Position numbers and translations under genes: made by a program
The notes under the pieces: model-generated
The model's input: only the letters and a program-made list of their open reading frames with translations
The model's database searches: none
What the model was told of the DNA's origin: nothing
Shown here: positions 53,933 to 61,881 of the stretch, piece by piece
Numbering within the stretch: position 1 is the stretch's first letter
Layout of the letters: each line of letters begins with the position of its first letter
Origin: RYN-230 sp963718305
GTDB lineage: Bacteria > Actinomycetota > Actinomycetes > Streptosporangiales > Streptosporangiaceae
Reading direction: 5' to 3'
Length of the DNA stretch: 64,000 bases
Assembly (NCBI GenBank): GCA_963718305.1
Contig: CAVQZG010000018.1
Coordinates: forward strand, 62,001 to 126,000

Positions 53933-54307
53933 ATGAGTGTGTTCTCCGACGCTGAGCTGGCCTACCTGGCCCAGGGCAAACTCGGCCGGCTCGCCACCAT
54001 CGACGCAGGCGGGATGCCGCATGTCGTTCCCCTCGGCTGGCGCTATAACCCCGCGCTGGACACGATCGATGTTGGCGGCCGGGACTTTGCCCGGACCCGG
54101 AAGTTTCACAATGCGCAGCGCAACCCGAACGTCGCCCTGGTGATCGACGACGTGCTGCCGCCATGGCGGCCCCGATGCGTGATGATCCGCGGCACTGCGG
54201 AGGCGCTCCCGGATGCCACCGGGCCAGATGGTCAGCCAGCCGGGCCTATCATCCGGCTGCATCCAGCCGAAGTGATCAGCTGGGGAATGGAGTTCGCCGC
54301 AGAATAG
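53933..54307 (+). CDS. PPOX-class oxidoreductase, F420- or FMN-dependent
   Basis: A 124-residue split beta-barrel protein: DAELAYLAQGKLGRLATIDA, MPHVVPLGWRYNPALDTIDV, RKFHNAQRNPNVALVIDDV and RCVMIRGTAEAL are typical of the PPOX-class F420-dependent family of actinomycetes. The ATG at 53933 is the likely start. Such proteins use F420 or FMN to reduce small substrates. Confidence 0.88.
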   Translation: MSVFSDAELAYLAQGKLGRLATIDAGGMPHVVPLGWRYNPALDTIDVGGRDFARTRKFHNAQRNPNVALVIDDVLPPWRPRCVMIRGTAEALPDATGPDGQPAGPIIRLHPAEVISWGMEFAAE

Positions 54308-54441
54308 GCGGTCCGCCGCCGAGCTGATCACAGCCCGGCCCGGAGACCCGATCACGCGCCGATGCAACCGGTGCCGTTGCCCAACCGCAAAGCCGTGCTC
54401 GCAGCGGCAAATGAGTACGTTGAGCGGTGATCGCGACGGCC

Positions 54442-54975
54442 TCAGGGCGCCGGATGTTGCGGCTCGGCTGGCCTGAACACGGATCGGGACCACCCGGTGT
54501 CTGCCACGTCGATGTCGAGGGCGGCGCTGAGGGCGCGTTCCTCGTATCCGAAATGCGACTCTGCAATCGCGGCGAGGCCATCGAGTTCACGTCGCAGTCT
54601 CGGAAGACCCTCCTCTGGAGTCGTCTTCGCCTGCGTGGCCAAGGCCCGGACCTGGAGCAGCATCGCAGCTATCGCGGCGTGATCGTCGATCAGGTTCCCG
54701 ATCGTGGGCGCGAGGTCTGGCCGTGCCTCGAGCAGTCCTCTGAACATGCCGTCGTCTTCACCCACGTGATGCGCGGTCACGGCCGAGCAGAACGCCAGGC
54801 AGTGAACCTGTAGCTCGGCCTGCACGTCGTCATTTCGGCCGAGTTCTTCGCGGATCCTGGTGAGCTGGCCTCGCAGGTCTTGGTGGGCTTGCCGCAACTG
54901 CTGGCTGAACGCTGATGCTCGCTGGTTGTCGTTGGTGGCCACGAAGTCGTGGTCCCTTTCGCTCCACGCCTCCAT
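54442..54975 (-). CDS. Hemerythrin-like domain protein
   Basis: A 177-residue protein. Histidines and acidic residues suited to a non-haem di-iron site are in place: HCLAFCSAVTAHHVGEDDGM then FRGLLEARPDL, IDDHAAIAAMLLQV and AIAESHFGYEERAL. The first helix (HQDLRGQLTRIREELG) carries another possible ligand. Hemerythrin-like proteins bind oxygen or NO, or sense iron. The start is ATG at 54975 with a weak ribosome-binding site. Confidence 0.88.
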   Translation of the reverse strand: MEAWSERDHDFVATNDNQRASAFSQQLRQAHQDLRGQLTRIREELGRNDDVQAELQVHCLAFCSAVTAHHVGEDDGMFRGLLEARPDLAPTIGNLIDDHAAIAAMLLQVRALATQAKTTPEEGLPRLRRELDGLAAIAESHFGYEERALSAALDIDVADTGWSRSVFRPAEPQHPAP

Positions 54976-55117
54976 GCCTGACGCAGCCCGCCACCGGCAC
55001 GCGACGCTGATTCATTCCACCACCGCGGGGCGCGATCCGGAAATCGAGCGAACGGATGTCCCGCTCATCGGCAGGGACGGGCCTCGTCATGGCGTGCGTG
55101 GCGAGAGGCGGGGCTGG

Positions 55118-55807
55118 CTAAAGGCGGGTCCACCAGGCGTGGATGATCACGTCTTGGGTAAGGCCGGTGTCGGTGGTGTGATGCAGGCTCAGGCTGACGA
55201 TGCGGTCTTCGTGCGGGTGAAACGGCCGGGCAGGGTCTTCGCCCAGCACGGGGCCGAAGGCCTCGATGAGCGGCTTCCAGAGGCTGGCCCAATTGCGGCC
55301 CGGCCCGGTCGTCAGCGCGAGTGTCAGCCCGGCCGGGCCCGGATCGATGGCGGCTGCCTGCGCCGCGAGCCGGTCGTGGAGCTTTTGTTTCCATTCTCTG
55401 CGCTCATGGGATCCGGTCATCCGGGCCGAGAACTGCGGGGCAGTCCCGGCCGGGTCCGGCCAGGCGGGTCCCACCGCGAGGGACGACGGCCCGCAGATCT
55501 TGCGGCCGAAGATGGCTGCCACCCGCTCCGGGCCTAGCCGCTGGGCGACCGGGAGCAGGTAGTTGTCCAGGTCATGACCGCCATCAATCAGGCAGGCGCC
55601 CTCACTGAACCCGACGATCAGCTCGGCAGCAACCCGGCCGCTCACGGTCGCCAGGACCGGCCCGGCGATGGCGTCCACGTGCGCCAGGAAGCGAGCCAGC
55701 TTCACCTGGCCAGGATGCCCGGCCCGGTCCCCGCTGGCCAGCTGCGGCTTGACGCTCTGCCGCATCACCCCTGCCGGGCGGCGGTACACCATCGCCATAG
55801 CAGCCAT
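55118..55807 (-). CDS. Hypothetical protein
   Basis: A protein of about 229 residues from the ATG at 55807 (frame open to 55855). Readable segments include KLARFLAHVDAIAGPVLATV, LIDGGHDLDNYLLPVAQRLG, PERVAAIFGRK and QDVIIHAWWTRL at the end. It has the regular codon bias of a real gene but matches no family known to me. The HDLDNY segment is slightly reminiscent of the DxDN motif of RusA-type nucleases, but the rest does not fit. Confidence 0.6.
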   Translation of the reverse strand: MAAMAMVYRRPAGVMRQSVKPQLASGDRAGHPGQVKLARFLAHVDAIAGPVLATVSGRVAAELIVGFSEGACLIDGGHDLDNYLLPVAQRLGPERVAAIFGRKICGPSSLAVGPAWPDPAGTAPQFSARMTGSHERREWKQKLHDRLAAQAAAIDPGPAGLTLALTTGPGRNWASLWKPLIEAFGPVLGEDPARPFHPHEDRIVSLSLHHTTDTGLTQDVIIHAWWTRL

Positions 55808-55972
55808 CGTCGCGCGCGTCCGCATCTGATGGCAACCAGCCAGTACCCCCAGCAAGATGCGCGCTCCCAGCGGCTATGACAGCGCGTCCGGCAACCAGGA
55901 TCAGCCGCCAGCAGTCGGGCCAGCGCACCCAGCGGGCCTCCCAGGCGACGGCCGGGGGCGGCTTGCTGACGG

Positions 55973-56470
55973 TCAGGGCAGGGCAGGATCCGGGTGGCCG
56001 GAAAAGAAACTGTCCGCAGAGCCGTCGTCGATGAGCGAGTTGTCAGCCAGCCATTGCACGGCACGGCGGCTGGCCCGGGTGTCCCGGAAGGCGTACCAGG
56101 CCGGCAGCAGGTCCGGATGTTCTTCATGGAGTTCGTCCTTGAACCGGCGGAAGGCTCCCTTGCCCTGGATAGCCCGGGCCAGCCTGCGCCCGGCGCGCTC
56201 ATCGGTGATTGCGTCGGCGAAGTCGGCCATGTCCTGGTACCAGATCCAGGACGGCAGCGGCTCGATGACGATCAGGTCCAGTTCATCGAGGTCGACGGGT
56301 GTCTGCCCGTCGATGCCGGTGTCAGCCGTCCAGAACGCGATCTCTCCCGTGTCCGGATTGATCAGCCAGTGGTGTTCATAATCGGTCTGGTCGGCCAGCG
56401 CGCTGGCGATCTCCTCCAGATCGAGGCTGCTCAGGTCAAGCACCAGGCCAGGATAGATCTCCCCCGCCAC
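55973..56470 (-). CDS. UPF0158-family protein
   Basis: A 165-residue acidic protein. The pattern LDLEEIASALADQTDYEHHW, LINPDTGEIAFWTAD, and ITDERAGRRLARAIQGKGAF then RRFKDELHE matches UPF0158 proteins, whose function is unknown. It is divergent from the GNAT gene with only 52 bases between the starts. Confidence 0.85.
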   Translation of the reverse strand: MAGEIYPGLVLDLSSLDLEEIASALADQTDYEHHWLINPDTGEIAFWTADTGIDGQTPVDLDELDLIVIEPLPSWIWYQDMADFADAITDERAGRRLARAIQGKGAFRRFKDELHEEHPDLLPAWYAFRDTRASRRAVQWLADNSLIDDGSADSFFSGHPDPALP

Positions 56471-56522
56471 CTGCGCTCAACAACCGGAACGCCCCGACCA
56501 GCGGCATGAGCGAGCGTGGCTG

Positions 56523-56945
56523 GTGCCTGATTCCTTCCTGGACGGCATGCTCGCCGATGTCGAGCGCCGGCGCCAGCTCATGGCCAGCCAGGGCGGCCAG
56601 GTCACGGAGACCGTCGCCGTCAGCGGCGCGGACGTCGTGGGGTGGATTGTGGCGGGATCCTGCCGTGATGCCGACCGCACGTACCCGTGGCAGGGGGAGA
56701 TCTACGGCTGTTACGTCCTGCCCGGGTGGTGGGGCCACGGGATCGGCCGGCGGCTGCTGGACCACACCGCCAACGCATTGCAGGAAGGCGGCCGCATGGA
56801 TCTGAGCCTATGGGTGCTGGAAGGGAACGCCCGGGCGCGCCGGTTCTACGAGTCCTGCCAGTTCCTCCCGGAGGGCAAACGCCAGCTGCTCGATCTCGGA
56901 GGGCCCGTCCCCGAAGTCCGCTACCTGCGACACTTGACATCGTGA
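56523..56945 (+). CDS. GNAT acetyltransferase, N-terminus short
   Basis: A 140-residue acetyltransferase: VPDSFLDGMLADVERRRQLM, GEIYGCYVLPGWWGHGIGRR then LLDHTANAL (acetyl-CoA loop with GHGIGRRL), and LWVLEGNARARRFYESCQF. The first 25-30 residues of typical GNAT proteins (IRPATPADA-like strand and helix) are missing or encoded before the GTG at 56523, where the frame stays open (RHERAWLVPDSF). The promoter region is shared with UPF0158. The protein may be truncated. Confidence 0.8.
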   Translation: MPDSFLDGMLADVERRRQLMASQGGQVTETVAVSGADVVGWIVAGSCRDADRTYPWQGEIYGCYVLPGWWGHGIGRRLLDHTANALQEGGRMDLSLWVLEGNARARRFYESCQFLPEGKRQLLDLGGPVPEVRYLRHLTS

Positions 56946-57314
56946 AGCGCCACGTCCCAGCCCACTACCGCAGCGTCACCAGCTTCCCCAGAGCGGCAAT
57001 TGAGGACGTTCACCCACAGTGCGGCCGGGAATTATGCGCTCTCGCACGCGTTAACATGAGTGGTACCCGAGAACCGAGCCGGTCATCCGACGACGAGTTT
57101 CCCCGCGCTGTGGTCTCCAGCCCACTCACCGGCGGCTCAGGGTTCGTGTAAAGGGCCTGCCGAGGGCCGCCTGCGTCGATCGTCGGAGATCCGCGAGTCG
57201 GCTCGGCGTTGAAAGCGCCAGGCCCGCTGCCCGGGACGTTCTCTCGTCCCGACTGCGGGGCTGTGCGGCATGCTGCCGTGGCCACCGTGTCCCGGCATTC
57301 CAGAGGAGAAGTCT
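56946..57314. other. Gap upstream of the helicase
   Basis: About 370 bases with no recognised gene. The last 15 bases contain the AGAGGAGAAG ribosome-binding site of the helicase. Confidence 0.4.
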
Positions 57315-59465
57315 TTGGCTCGACCAGGCCAGCGCCAGACAGGCGCTCGCCGTACCACCCCGCGCAAGCAGCGACGCGTCCACCACCGCGGCGATGTCGT
57401 CCCGATGCTCACCCGAACCGTCCGTGAGGTCGAGGCGGCGGCCCGGCGCGGCCGCGTGACGCCTGCCATGCGCACGAAGTTCCAGGCCGTCGCCCTGCTG
57501 CTGCGGGACGAGCGCGCCCGGGTCCGGGCGGCGGCCGGAAGCGACAGTCATCGGGCCGAGCAGCTCAAGCGCCTGGACGGCGTCGCGGCCATCCTCGCGA
57601 CGACCGCCGTCCAGGACGCTGGGCTAATGGCGCTGCTGGCCGAGGGCTCCGGCGTCTCCGACGCGGCCCGGTCGCTCAAGGGGGAGATGCTCCGGGACCT
57701 TGGCATCGAGCCGGCCCCCGAGGAGATCGCGCCTACGCAGACCGCTACGGCTTCCGCCGGCTCGCAGCGGCGGGTCGTGCCGCAGTCGGTGGTCTCCCGG
57801 CAACTGGCGAACCCCTTTCTCGCCCCCGACTTCGCCGCCGTTCCGCAGCGCACCTCCCGTCCGCGCCGCCTGGGCGGCTGGGAGCTACTCGGCCCGCTGC
57901 TGAGTTCCTTCGAGCGTGGCGACGGGGGTGCTCCGGCGTGCATGGCGCTCCCGGCGCCGACGGCACGGTTCACCCCGGCGGGCCTGGAACTGATGCCGCA
58001 CCAGGGGCGGCTGGTCGCCGCGGCCGCTGCCGGTCACCGGACGTTCCTGCTTGCTGATGAGCCGGGGTTGGGCAAGACGGCCCAGGCGCTGCTCGCCGCG
58101 GAGGCGGCGAACGCCTACCCGCTGCTCGTCGTCGTGCCGAACGTCGTCAAGACCAACTGGGCCCGTGAGGCGGCCCGCTGGGCTCCCCACCGTAAGGCCA
58201 CCGTGGTGCAGGGCGACGGCGAGGCTGTCAACGGCTTCGCCGATATCGTCGTGCTCAACTACGAGGTTCTCGACCGCCACATGGGCTGGCTCGGTGACTT
58301 CAGCTTCCGCGGCATGGTCGTGGACGAGGCTCACTTCATGAAGAACAAGACCTCGCAGCGCTCGCAGAACGTCCTCGCGCTCTCCGACCGCATCCGGTCC
58401 CGTACGGACCGGCCCCTGCTGATGGCGCTGACGGGCACCCCGCTGATCAACGACATCGAGGACTTCCGGACGATCTGGCAGTTCCTCGGCTGGATCGACG
58501 ACAGCAAGCCCCTCGACGAGCTAATGGACGCGCTTGAGGACACCGGCCTGACGCCCGCCGACCGAAGCTTCTACGCCGCGGCGCGCCAGTGCGTGATCGA
58601 CCTGGGCATTGTGCGCCGGCGCAAGCTCGACGTGGCCGCCGACATCCCCGCCCGCCGTATCGCCGACCTCCCCGTTGAGCTGGACGAACGAGTCGGCCGG
58701 TCGATCCGGGCGGCAGAACGGGACCTCGCTGGGCGGATGGTGGCGCGGTACAAGACCGCGCTCGCGAACTCATCCTCCGACGTCGGCGCCGGGGGAATCG
58801 ACCACGACCTCGTCCGCCGGGTGGCCCGGTCGGAGCTGAAGGAGGCGGCGACCGCCCAGTCCGGCGAGAACGTGTTCACCATGATGCGGCGCATCGGCCA
58901 GGCGAAGGCCGGATTGGCCGCGGACTACGCGGCTCAGCTGGCCCGCAGCGCCGGCAAGGTCGTCTTCTTCGCCAAGCACATCGACGTGATGGACGCCGCC
59001 GAAGAGATCTTCACCCGGCAGGGGGTGCGCTTCTCGTCGATCCGTGGCGGCCAGACGCCCACAGTGCGGCAGGCGAACATCGAAGCCTTCGTGAACGACC
59101 CGGACGTCGCGGTCGCGGTGTGCTCGCTGACCGCAGCTGGCGTGGGCCTGAACCTGCAGGTCGCCTCGAACCTCGTGCTGGCCGAGATGTCCTGGACCGA
59201 CGCGGAGCAGACCCAGGCCATCGACCGAAGCCACCGCATCGGGCAGGCCGAACCGGTGACCGCGTGGCGCATCATCGCCGCGCAGACCATCGACGCCCGG
59301 ATCGCCGGGCTGATCGACAGCAAGGCGGGGCTTGCCGCCCGGGCGCTGGACGGGTCGGACCAGGAGGTCTCTTCCTCGGCCGACGTGCAGCTCGAGGCGC
59401 TGGCCGCCTTGCTGACGGATGCGCTGCGGACGTCTTCCGGACATGGCGACGCCCTGGGTTCCTGA
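57315..59465 (+). CDS. SNF2-type helicase
   Basis: A 716-residue helicase-like ATPase. Motif I is DEPGLGKTAQALLA (about residues 248-261), motif II VVDEAHFMKN (DEAH about 337-340), then LTGTPLINDIEDF, and the C-terminal helicase part with SLTAAGVGLNLQVASNLV and DRSHRIGQAEPVTAWRI. The TTG at 57315, preceded by AGAGGAGAAG, is the likely start because ARPGQRQTGARRTTPRKQRR gives a compact basic N-terminus. Such proteins remodel DNA-protein complexes; no nuclease or methyltransferase partner lies next to it. Confidence 0.9.
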   Translation: MARPGQRQTGARRTTPRKQRRVHHRGDVVPMLTRTVREVEAAARRGRVTPAMRTKFQAVALLLRDERARVRAAAGSDSHRAEQLKRLDGVAAILATTAVQDAGLMALLAEGSGVSDAARSLKGEMLRDLGIEPAPEEIAPTQTATASAGSQRRVVPQSVVSRQLANPFLAPDFAAVPQRTSRPRRLGGWELLGPLLSSFERGDGGAPACMALPAPTARFTPAGLELMPHQGRLVAAAAAGHRTFLLADEPGLGKTAQALLAAEAANAYPLLVVVPNVVKTNWAREAARWAPHRKATVVQGDGEAVNGFADIVVLNYEVLDRHMGWLGDFSFRGMVVDEAHFMKNKTSQRSQNVLALSDRIRSRTDRPLLMALTGTPLINDIEDFRTIWQFLGWIDDSKPLDELMDALEDTGLTPADRSFYAAARQCVIDLGIVRRRKLDVAADIPARRIADLPVELDERVGRSIRAAERDLAGRMVARYKTALANSSSDVGAGGIDHDLVRRVARSELKEAATAQSGENVFTMMRRIGQAKAGLAADYAAQLARSAGKVVFFAKHIDVMDAAEEIFTRQGVRFSSIRGGQTPTVRQANIEAFVNDPDVAVAVCSLTAAGVGLNLQVASNLVLAEMSWTDAEQTQAIDRSHRIGQAEPVTAWRIIAAQTIDARIAGLIDSKAGLAARALDGSDQEVSSSADVQLEALAALLTDALRTSSGHGDALGS

Positions 59466-59474
59466 CCGTGAGGA

Positions 59475-59531
59475 TTCGCCGACCCGGAGGGCAACGAGTT
59501 CGATCTGGTGATTTGGCAGCAGCCCGAGTAG
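59475..59531 (+). pseudogene. VOC C-terminal remnant
   Basis: A start-less 18-residue frame reads FADPEGNEFDLVIWQQPE and stops. It is the last strand of a VOC (glyoxalase-like) protein. It lies nine bases after the helicase stop, in a different frame. It may be the tail of a gene lost by deletion. Confidence 0.45.
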
Positions 59532-59564
59532 TTGCCAGGTCCGAGCACTAACTGAGGCCCTATC

Positions 59565-59618
59565 GATGATCTTGGATCGGCGGCTACCTTCAGCGGTGAC
59601 CCTCGATCCAAGATCATC
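59565..59618. repeat. Perfect 15-base inverted repeat
   Basis: GATGATCTTGGATCG (59565-59579) and CGATCCAAGATCATC (59604-59618) are perfect inverted repeats with a 24-base loop. It lies between the helicase end and the converging membrane-protein gene, so it may be a bidirectional terminator. It could also be the end of a small repetitive element. Confidence 0.7.
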
Positions 59619-59772
59619 AAACTGGCCACGCGGCGCGCTTAGCTCCACCCAGGTCAGACACAGAATTCGAACGCTGAACCAGTGAGCCTTTGCCCATAAG
59701 GGGCATTCGGTGGCTGGCTGCGGCGGTCGGCTCTCCCTGCCGGCGGAGCTGTGTTGCTGGCCTGTCGTATGG

Positions 59773-60249
59773 CTAGTGATGAAATCCGACCCCAAGAGCG
59801 ATCTCGGCGACGAGAACCGCGGCGACGAGCCAGTCGACGGCGGCGCAGAACGGTGGCCACCACCGTGTGCCGGCCACGTAGTGACTGCGCTCCTGCCAGA
59901 AGTCTTTGAGACCGTGGCCTGCATAACCCAGGACCAGGAGCCACGCCGATCCGGTGACGGCCGCGGCGGCAAGCAAGGTGAAGGCGCCAGCGACACTGCT
60001 CTCGACGGCGATGACCCTGGGTCTTCCGTCTGCCACGGCGAACCCAATGTAGACGGCTGCGATCAGGACGAGCAGGAGAGCCTGGACGGTTGACTGGTCG
60101 AGCCACCAGAGGGCGAGTGGTGCGGCGGCCTGGATGGCGCCGAATGCCAGTCCCCACAGGGCGGGGGTGCGTATCGACTGGCCAGCCGTCGGTGCGGGGA
60201 TGGGCGTCATGGCCGGTGCCTGCTCGGCGGAATGCTTTTGCTCCTTCAT
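59773..60249 (-). CDS. Small integral membrane protein
   Basis: A protein of about 158 residues from the ATG at 60249, with four hydrophobic segments (LWGLAFGAIQAAAPLALWWL, ALLLVLIAAVYIGFAV, AGAFTLLAAAAVTGSAWLLV, WLVAAVLVAEIALGVGF) and a polar loop GHGLKDFWQERSHYVAGTRW. The start lies four bases after the stop of the flavin monooxygenase, so it is the last gene of that operon. No family is recognised. Confidence 0.7.
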   Translation of the reverse strand: MKEQKHSAEQAPAMTPIPAPTAGQSIRTPALWGLAFGAIQAAAPLALWWLDQSTVQALLLVLIAAVYIGFAVADGRPRVIAVESSVAGAFTLLAAAAVTGSAWLLVLGYAGHGLKDFWQERSHYVAGTRWWPPFCAAVDWLVAAVLVAEIALGVGFHH

Positions 60250-60253
60250 CGGT

Positions 60254-61312
60254 TCACCCGCCGGTGATCTGCCCGGCCAGGAACGCCGCGTCACTCCCCA
60301 CCCAGCCGAGCAGCGCGGAGCCCCGGGTGTGCTGCCAGGTGAGGCCGAGCACGTACAGGCCGGGGGAGGGCGTCACGCCCCGTTGGTGCAGGATGTGTCC
60401 CTGGTCGTCCTTGGCCTCTGGGATGTCGATCCATGAGTGGTCCGCGGCGTACCCGGTGGCCCAGACGACGGCGTCGAAGTCCGCGGCGCTGCCGTCGGCG
60501 AAGGTCACGGTCCGTCCGGCCGCGCCCGCCGCCCGGGGCCGGATCTGGATGCCGTGGCGGCGGGCGAGCCGCCGCGGCCCGGGCCCGATCACCTGATCCC
60601 GTCCGGCCAGCCGCTTTCCCAGCCGCGAGTCCGAAGTCACCTTGTCCAGCCGCAGCGCCGTCGCCCACGCCCACACGTCGCGGCCCAGTGGCCTCTGGGG
60701 GATCGCCGGGATCCGCTGGCCGGCGGAGAGGTCGACGGAGTGGGTGGCCGCGAGTTCGGCGGCGATCTGGCATCCGGAGTTCGCGGCGCCGACGACCAGG
60801 ACCTTTCCCGGCGGGACACTGTGGGGGCGCCGGTAGTGTGCGCTGTGGATCTGGCGCACGCCCGGGTCGAGCTCTCCGGCGATCGGCGGGATGAACGGCA
60901 CCTGGAAAGGCCCAGTGGCGACCACCACTTGCCGGGCCTCCAGCGCCTCGCCGCCTGCCTTGGCGACGTAGCCGCTGTCGCTTCTGGCTAGCGACGTCAC
61001 GCTCGTGCCGAGCCGCACCGGCAGCCCGAACTTTGCGGCGTAGGCCTGCAGGTAGTCCGCGACGTCGTCCTTGCCCGGGTAGGTGTCTGGCGCAGCGGGG
61101 AAGGGCAGGCCCGGCAGGTTGTCATACCGGCCCGATGTGAACAGCCGCAGCGAATCCCATCGTGATCGCCACGCCCCGCCGATCTCCGCGCCGGCGTCCA
61201 CGATCTGGAAGGACCGCCCGGACTGCGCCAGGTGATAGCCCATGGCCAGGCCCGCCTGTCCGCCGCCGATCACCAGCACGTCCAGCCGCGAGCCCGCAGG
61301 CCCGGCGGTCAT
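60254..61312 (-). CDS. Flavin-containing monooxygenase-like protein
   Basis: A 352-residue FAD/NAD(P) protein. The FAD motif is LDVLVIGGGQAGLAMGYHLA, the NADPH motif is KVLVVGAANSGCQIAAELA, and the central VVVATGPFQVPFIPPI and DAVVWATGYAADHSWID are typical. The FxGxxxHxxx(Y/F) fingerprint is seen as IHSAHYRRPHSVPPGK. It probably oxygenates a small amine, sulfide or ketone. The ATG at 61312 overlaps the stop of the short upstream frame by four bases. Confidence 0.88.
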   Translation of the reverse strand: MTAGPAGSRLDVLVIGGGQAGLAMGYHLAQSGRSFQIVDAGAEIGGAWRSRWDSLRLFTSGRYDNLPGLPFPAAPDTYPGKDDVADYLQAYAAKFGLPVRLGTSVTSLARSDSGYVAKAGGEALEARQVVVATGPFQVPFIPPIAGELDPGVRQIHSAHYRRPHSVPPGKVLVVGAANSGCQIAAELAATHSVDLSAGQRIPAIPQRPLGRDVWAWATALRLDKVTSDSRLGKRLAGRDQVIGPGPRRLARRHGIQIRPRAAGAAGRTVTFADGSAADFDAVVWATGYAADHSWIDIPEAKDDQGHILHQRGVTPSPGLYVLGLTWQHTRGSALLGWVGSDAAFLAGQITGG

Positions 61313-61605
61313 CGGGCCGGCTCCCGGTGCCAGCGCATGGTCGCCTCGACATCGCCATCGTTCCTGACCTGCACGGTGATCTGTGATCCTTGAGCGACGT
61401 GCAGGTTCGAGCCTGGTATCGATCCGCTGTAGCCGAGTATGCGCAGCTCGGCACCGCCGATGTTCTTGCGCACCGAGCCGATGCGCAGGTCAAGCCGGTT
61501 CCCGTCCCAGAGCCGGATCACGCCCGAGCGTGCCAGCTCTGGCAGGCCCGCTGTCTCGGTCGTGAACAGATCGTCGTGATCGCGTGCATTGGCCGGGTCC
61601 ATCAT
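61309..61605 (-). CDS. Truncated multicopper oxidase N-terminus
   Basis: A 98-residue frame reads GLPELARSGVIRLWDGNRLD, LRIGSVRKNIGGAELRILGY, SGSIPGSNLHVAQGSQITVQ, VRNDGDVEATMRWHREPAR. This is the first part of a multicopper oxidase (type 3 cupredoxin domain), where the first copper motif HWHG would follow. Here it reads RWHREPAR and stops, and all later copper-binding segments are missing. The stop overlaps the flavin monooxygenase start (ATGA). Perhaps it survives as a leader frame for that gene; the oxidase itself is dead. Confidence 0.7.
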   Translation of the reverse strand: MMDPANARDHDDLFTTETAGLPELARSGVIRLWDGNRLDLRIGSVRKNIGGAELRILGYSGSIPGSNLHVAQGSQITVQVRNDGDVEATMRWHREPAR

Positions 61606-61881
61606 GCCGCCACGGTAAGCCGCCGCCGGGACGGCGAGGTGCTGCCCGTGAGGAGATGGGATGGAGAACGCGGCCGCTGGTTAGCCTGGGAGGCGGGCGG
61701 CCACCCGTCGGCGGCCGGTTCCCGGCCTGCCGCAGATGTACGGGACCGCCCCGCTCGAGCGCCTGCCGGCCTGCCACTGATGAGGGTCCCGCGCACCATC
61801 ATGTGCGCTCAGTTGCGCGTGATCGACTGGTATGGGTCTTGTGTAGAGGATCCGTTGAGTGGCATCGGCTACGGCGCGGGG
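61606..61881. other. Gap between same-strand genes
   Basis: About 276 bases holding the promoter of the monooxygenase operon. No RNA or repeat was recognised. Confidence 0.35.

Noticed and set aside
55118..55807. RusA-type nuclease assignment from the HDLDNY segment
   Set aside because: Only one motif resembles the family; the rest of the protein does not support it.
59639..59650. TTAGCTCCAC, identical to part of the tRNA-Ala fragment at 25848-25857, which could mark the other end of a 34-kb island
   Set aside because: Ten bases is too short to claim an attachment site, and no T arm precedes it.
58770..60047. A 425-codon minus-strand frame opposite the SNF2 helicase
   Set aside because: Composition is that of an antisense shadow, and it spans the perfect inverted repeat.
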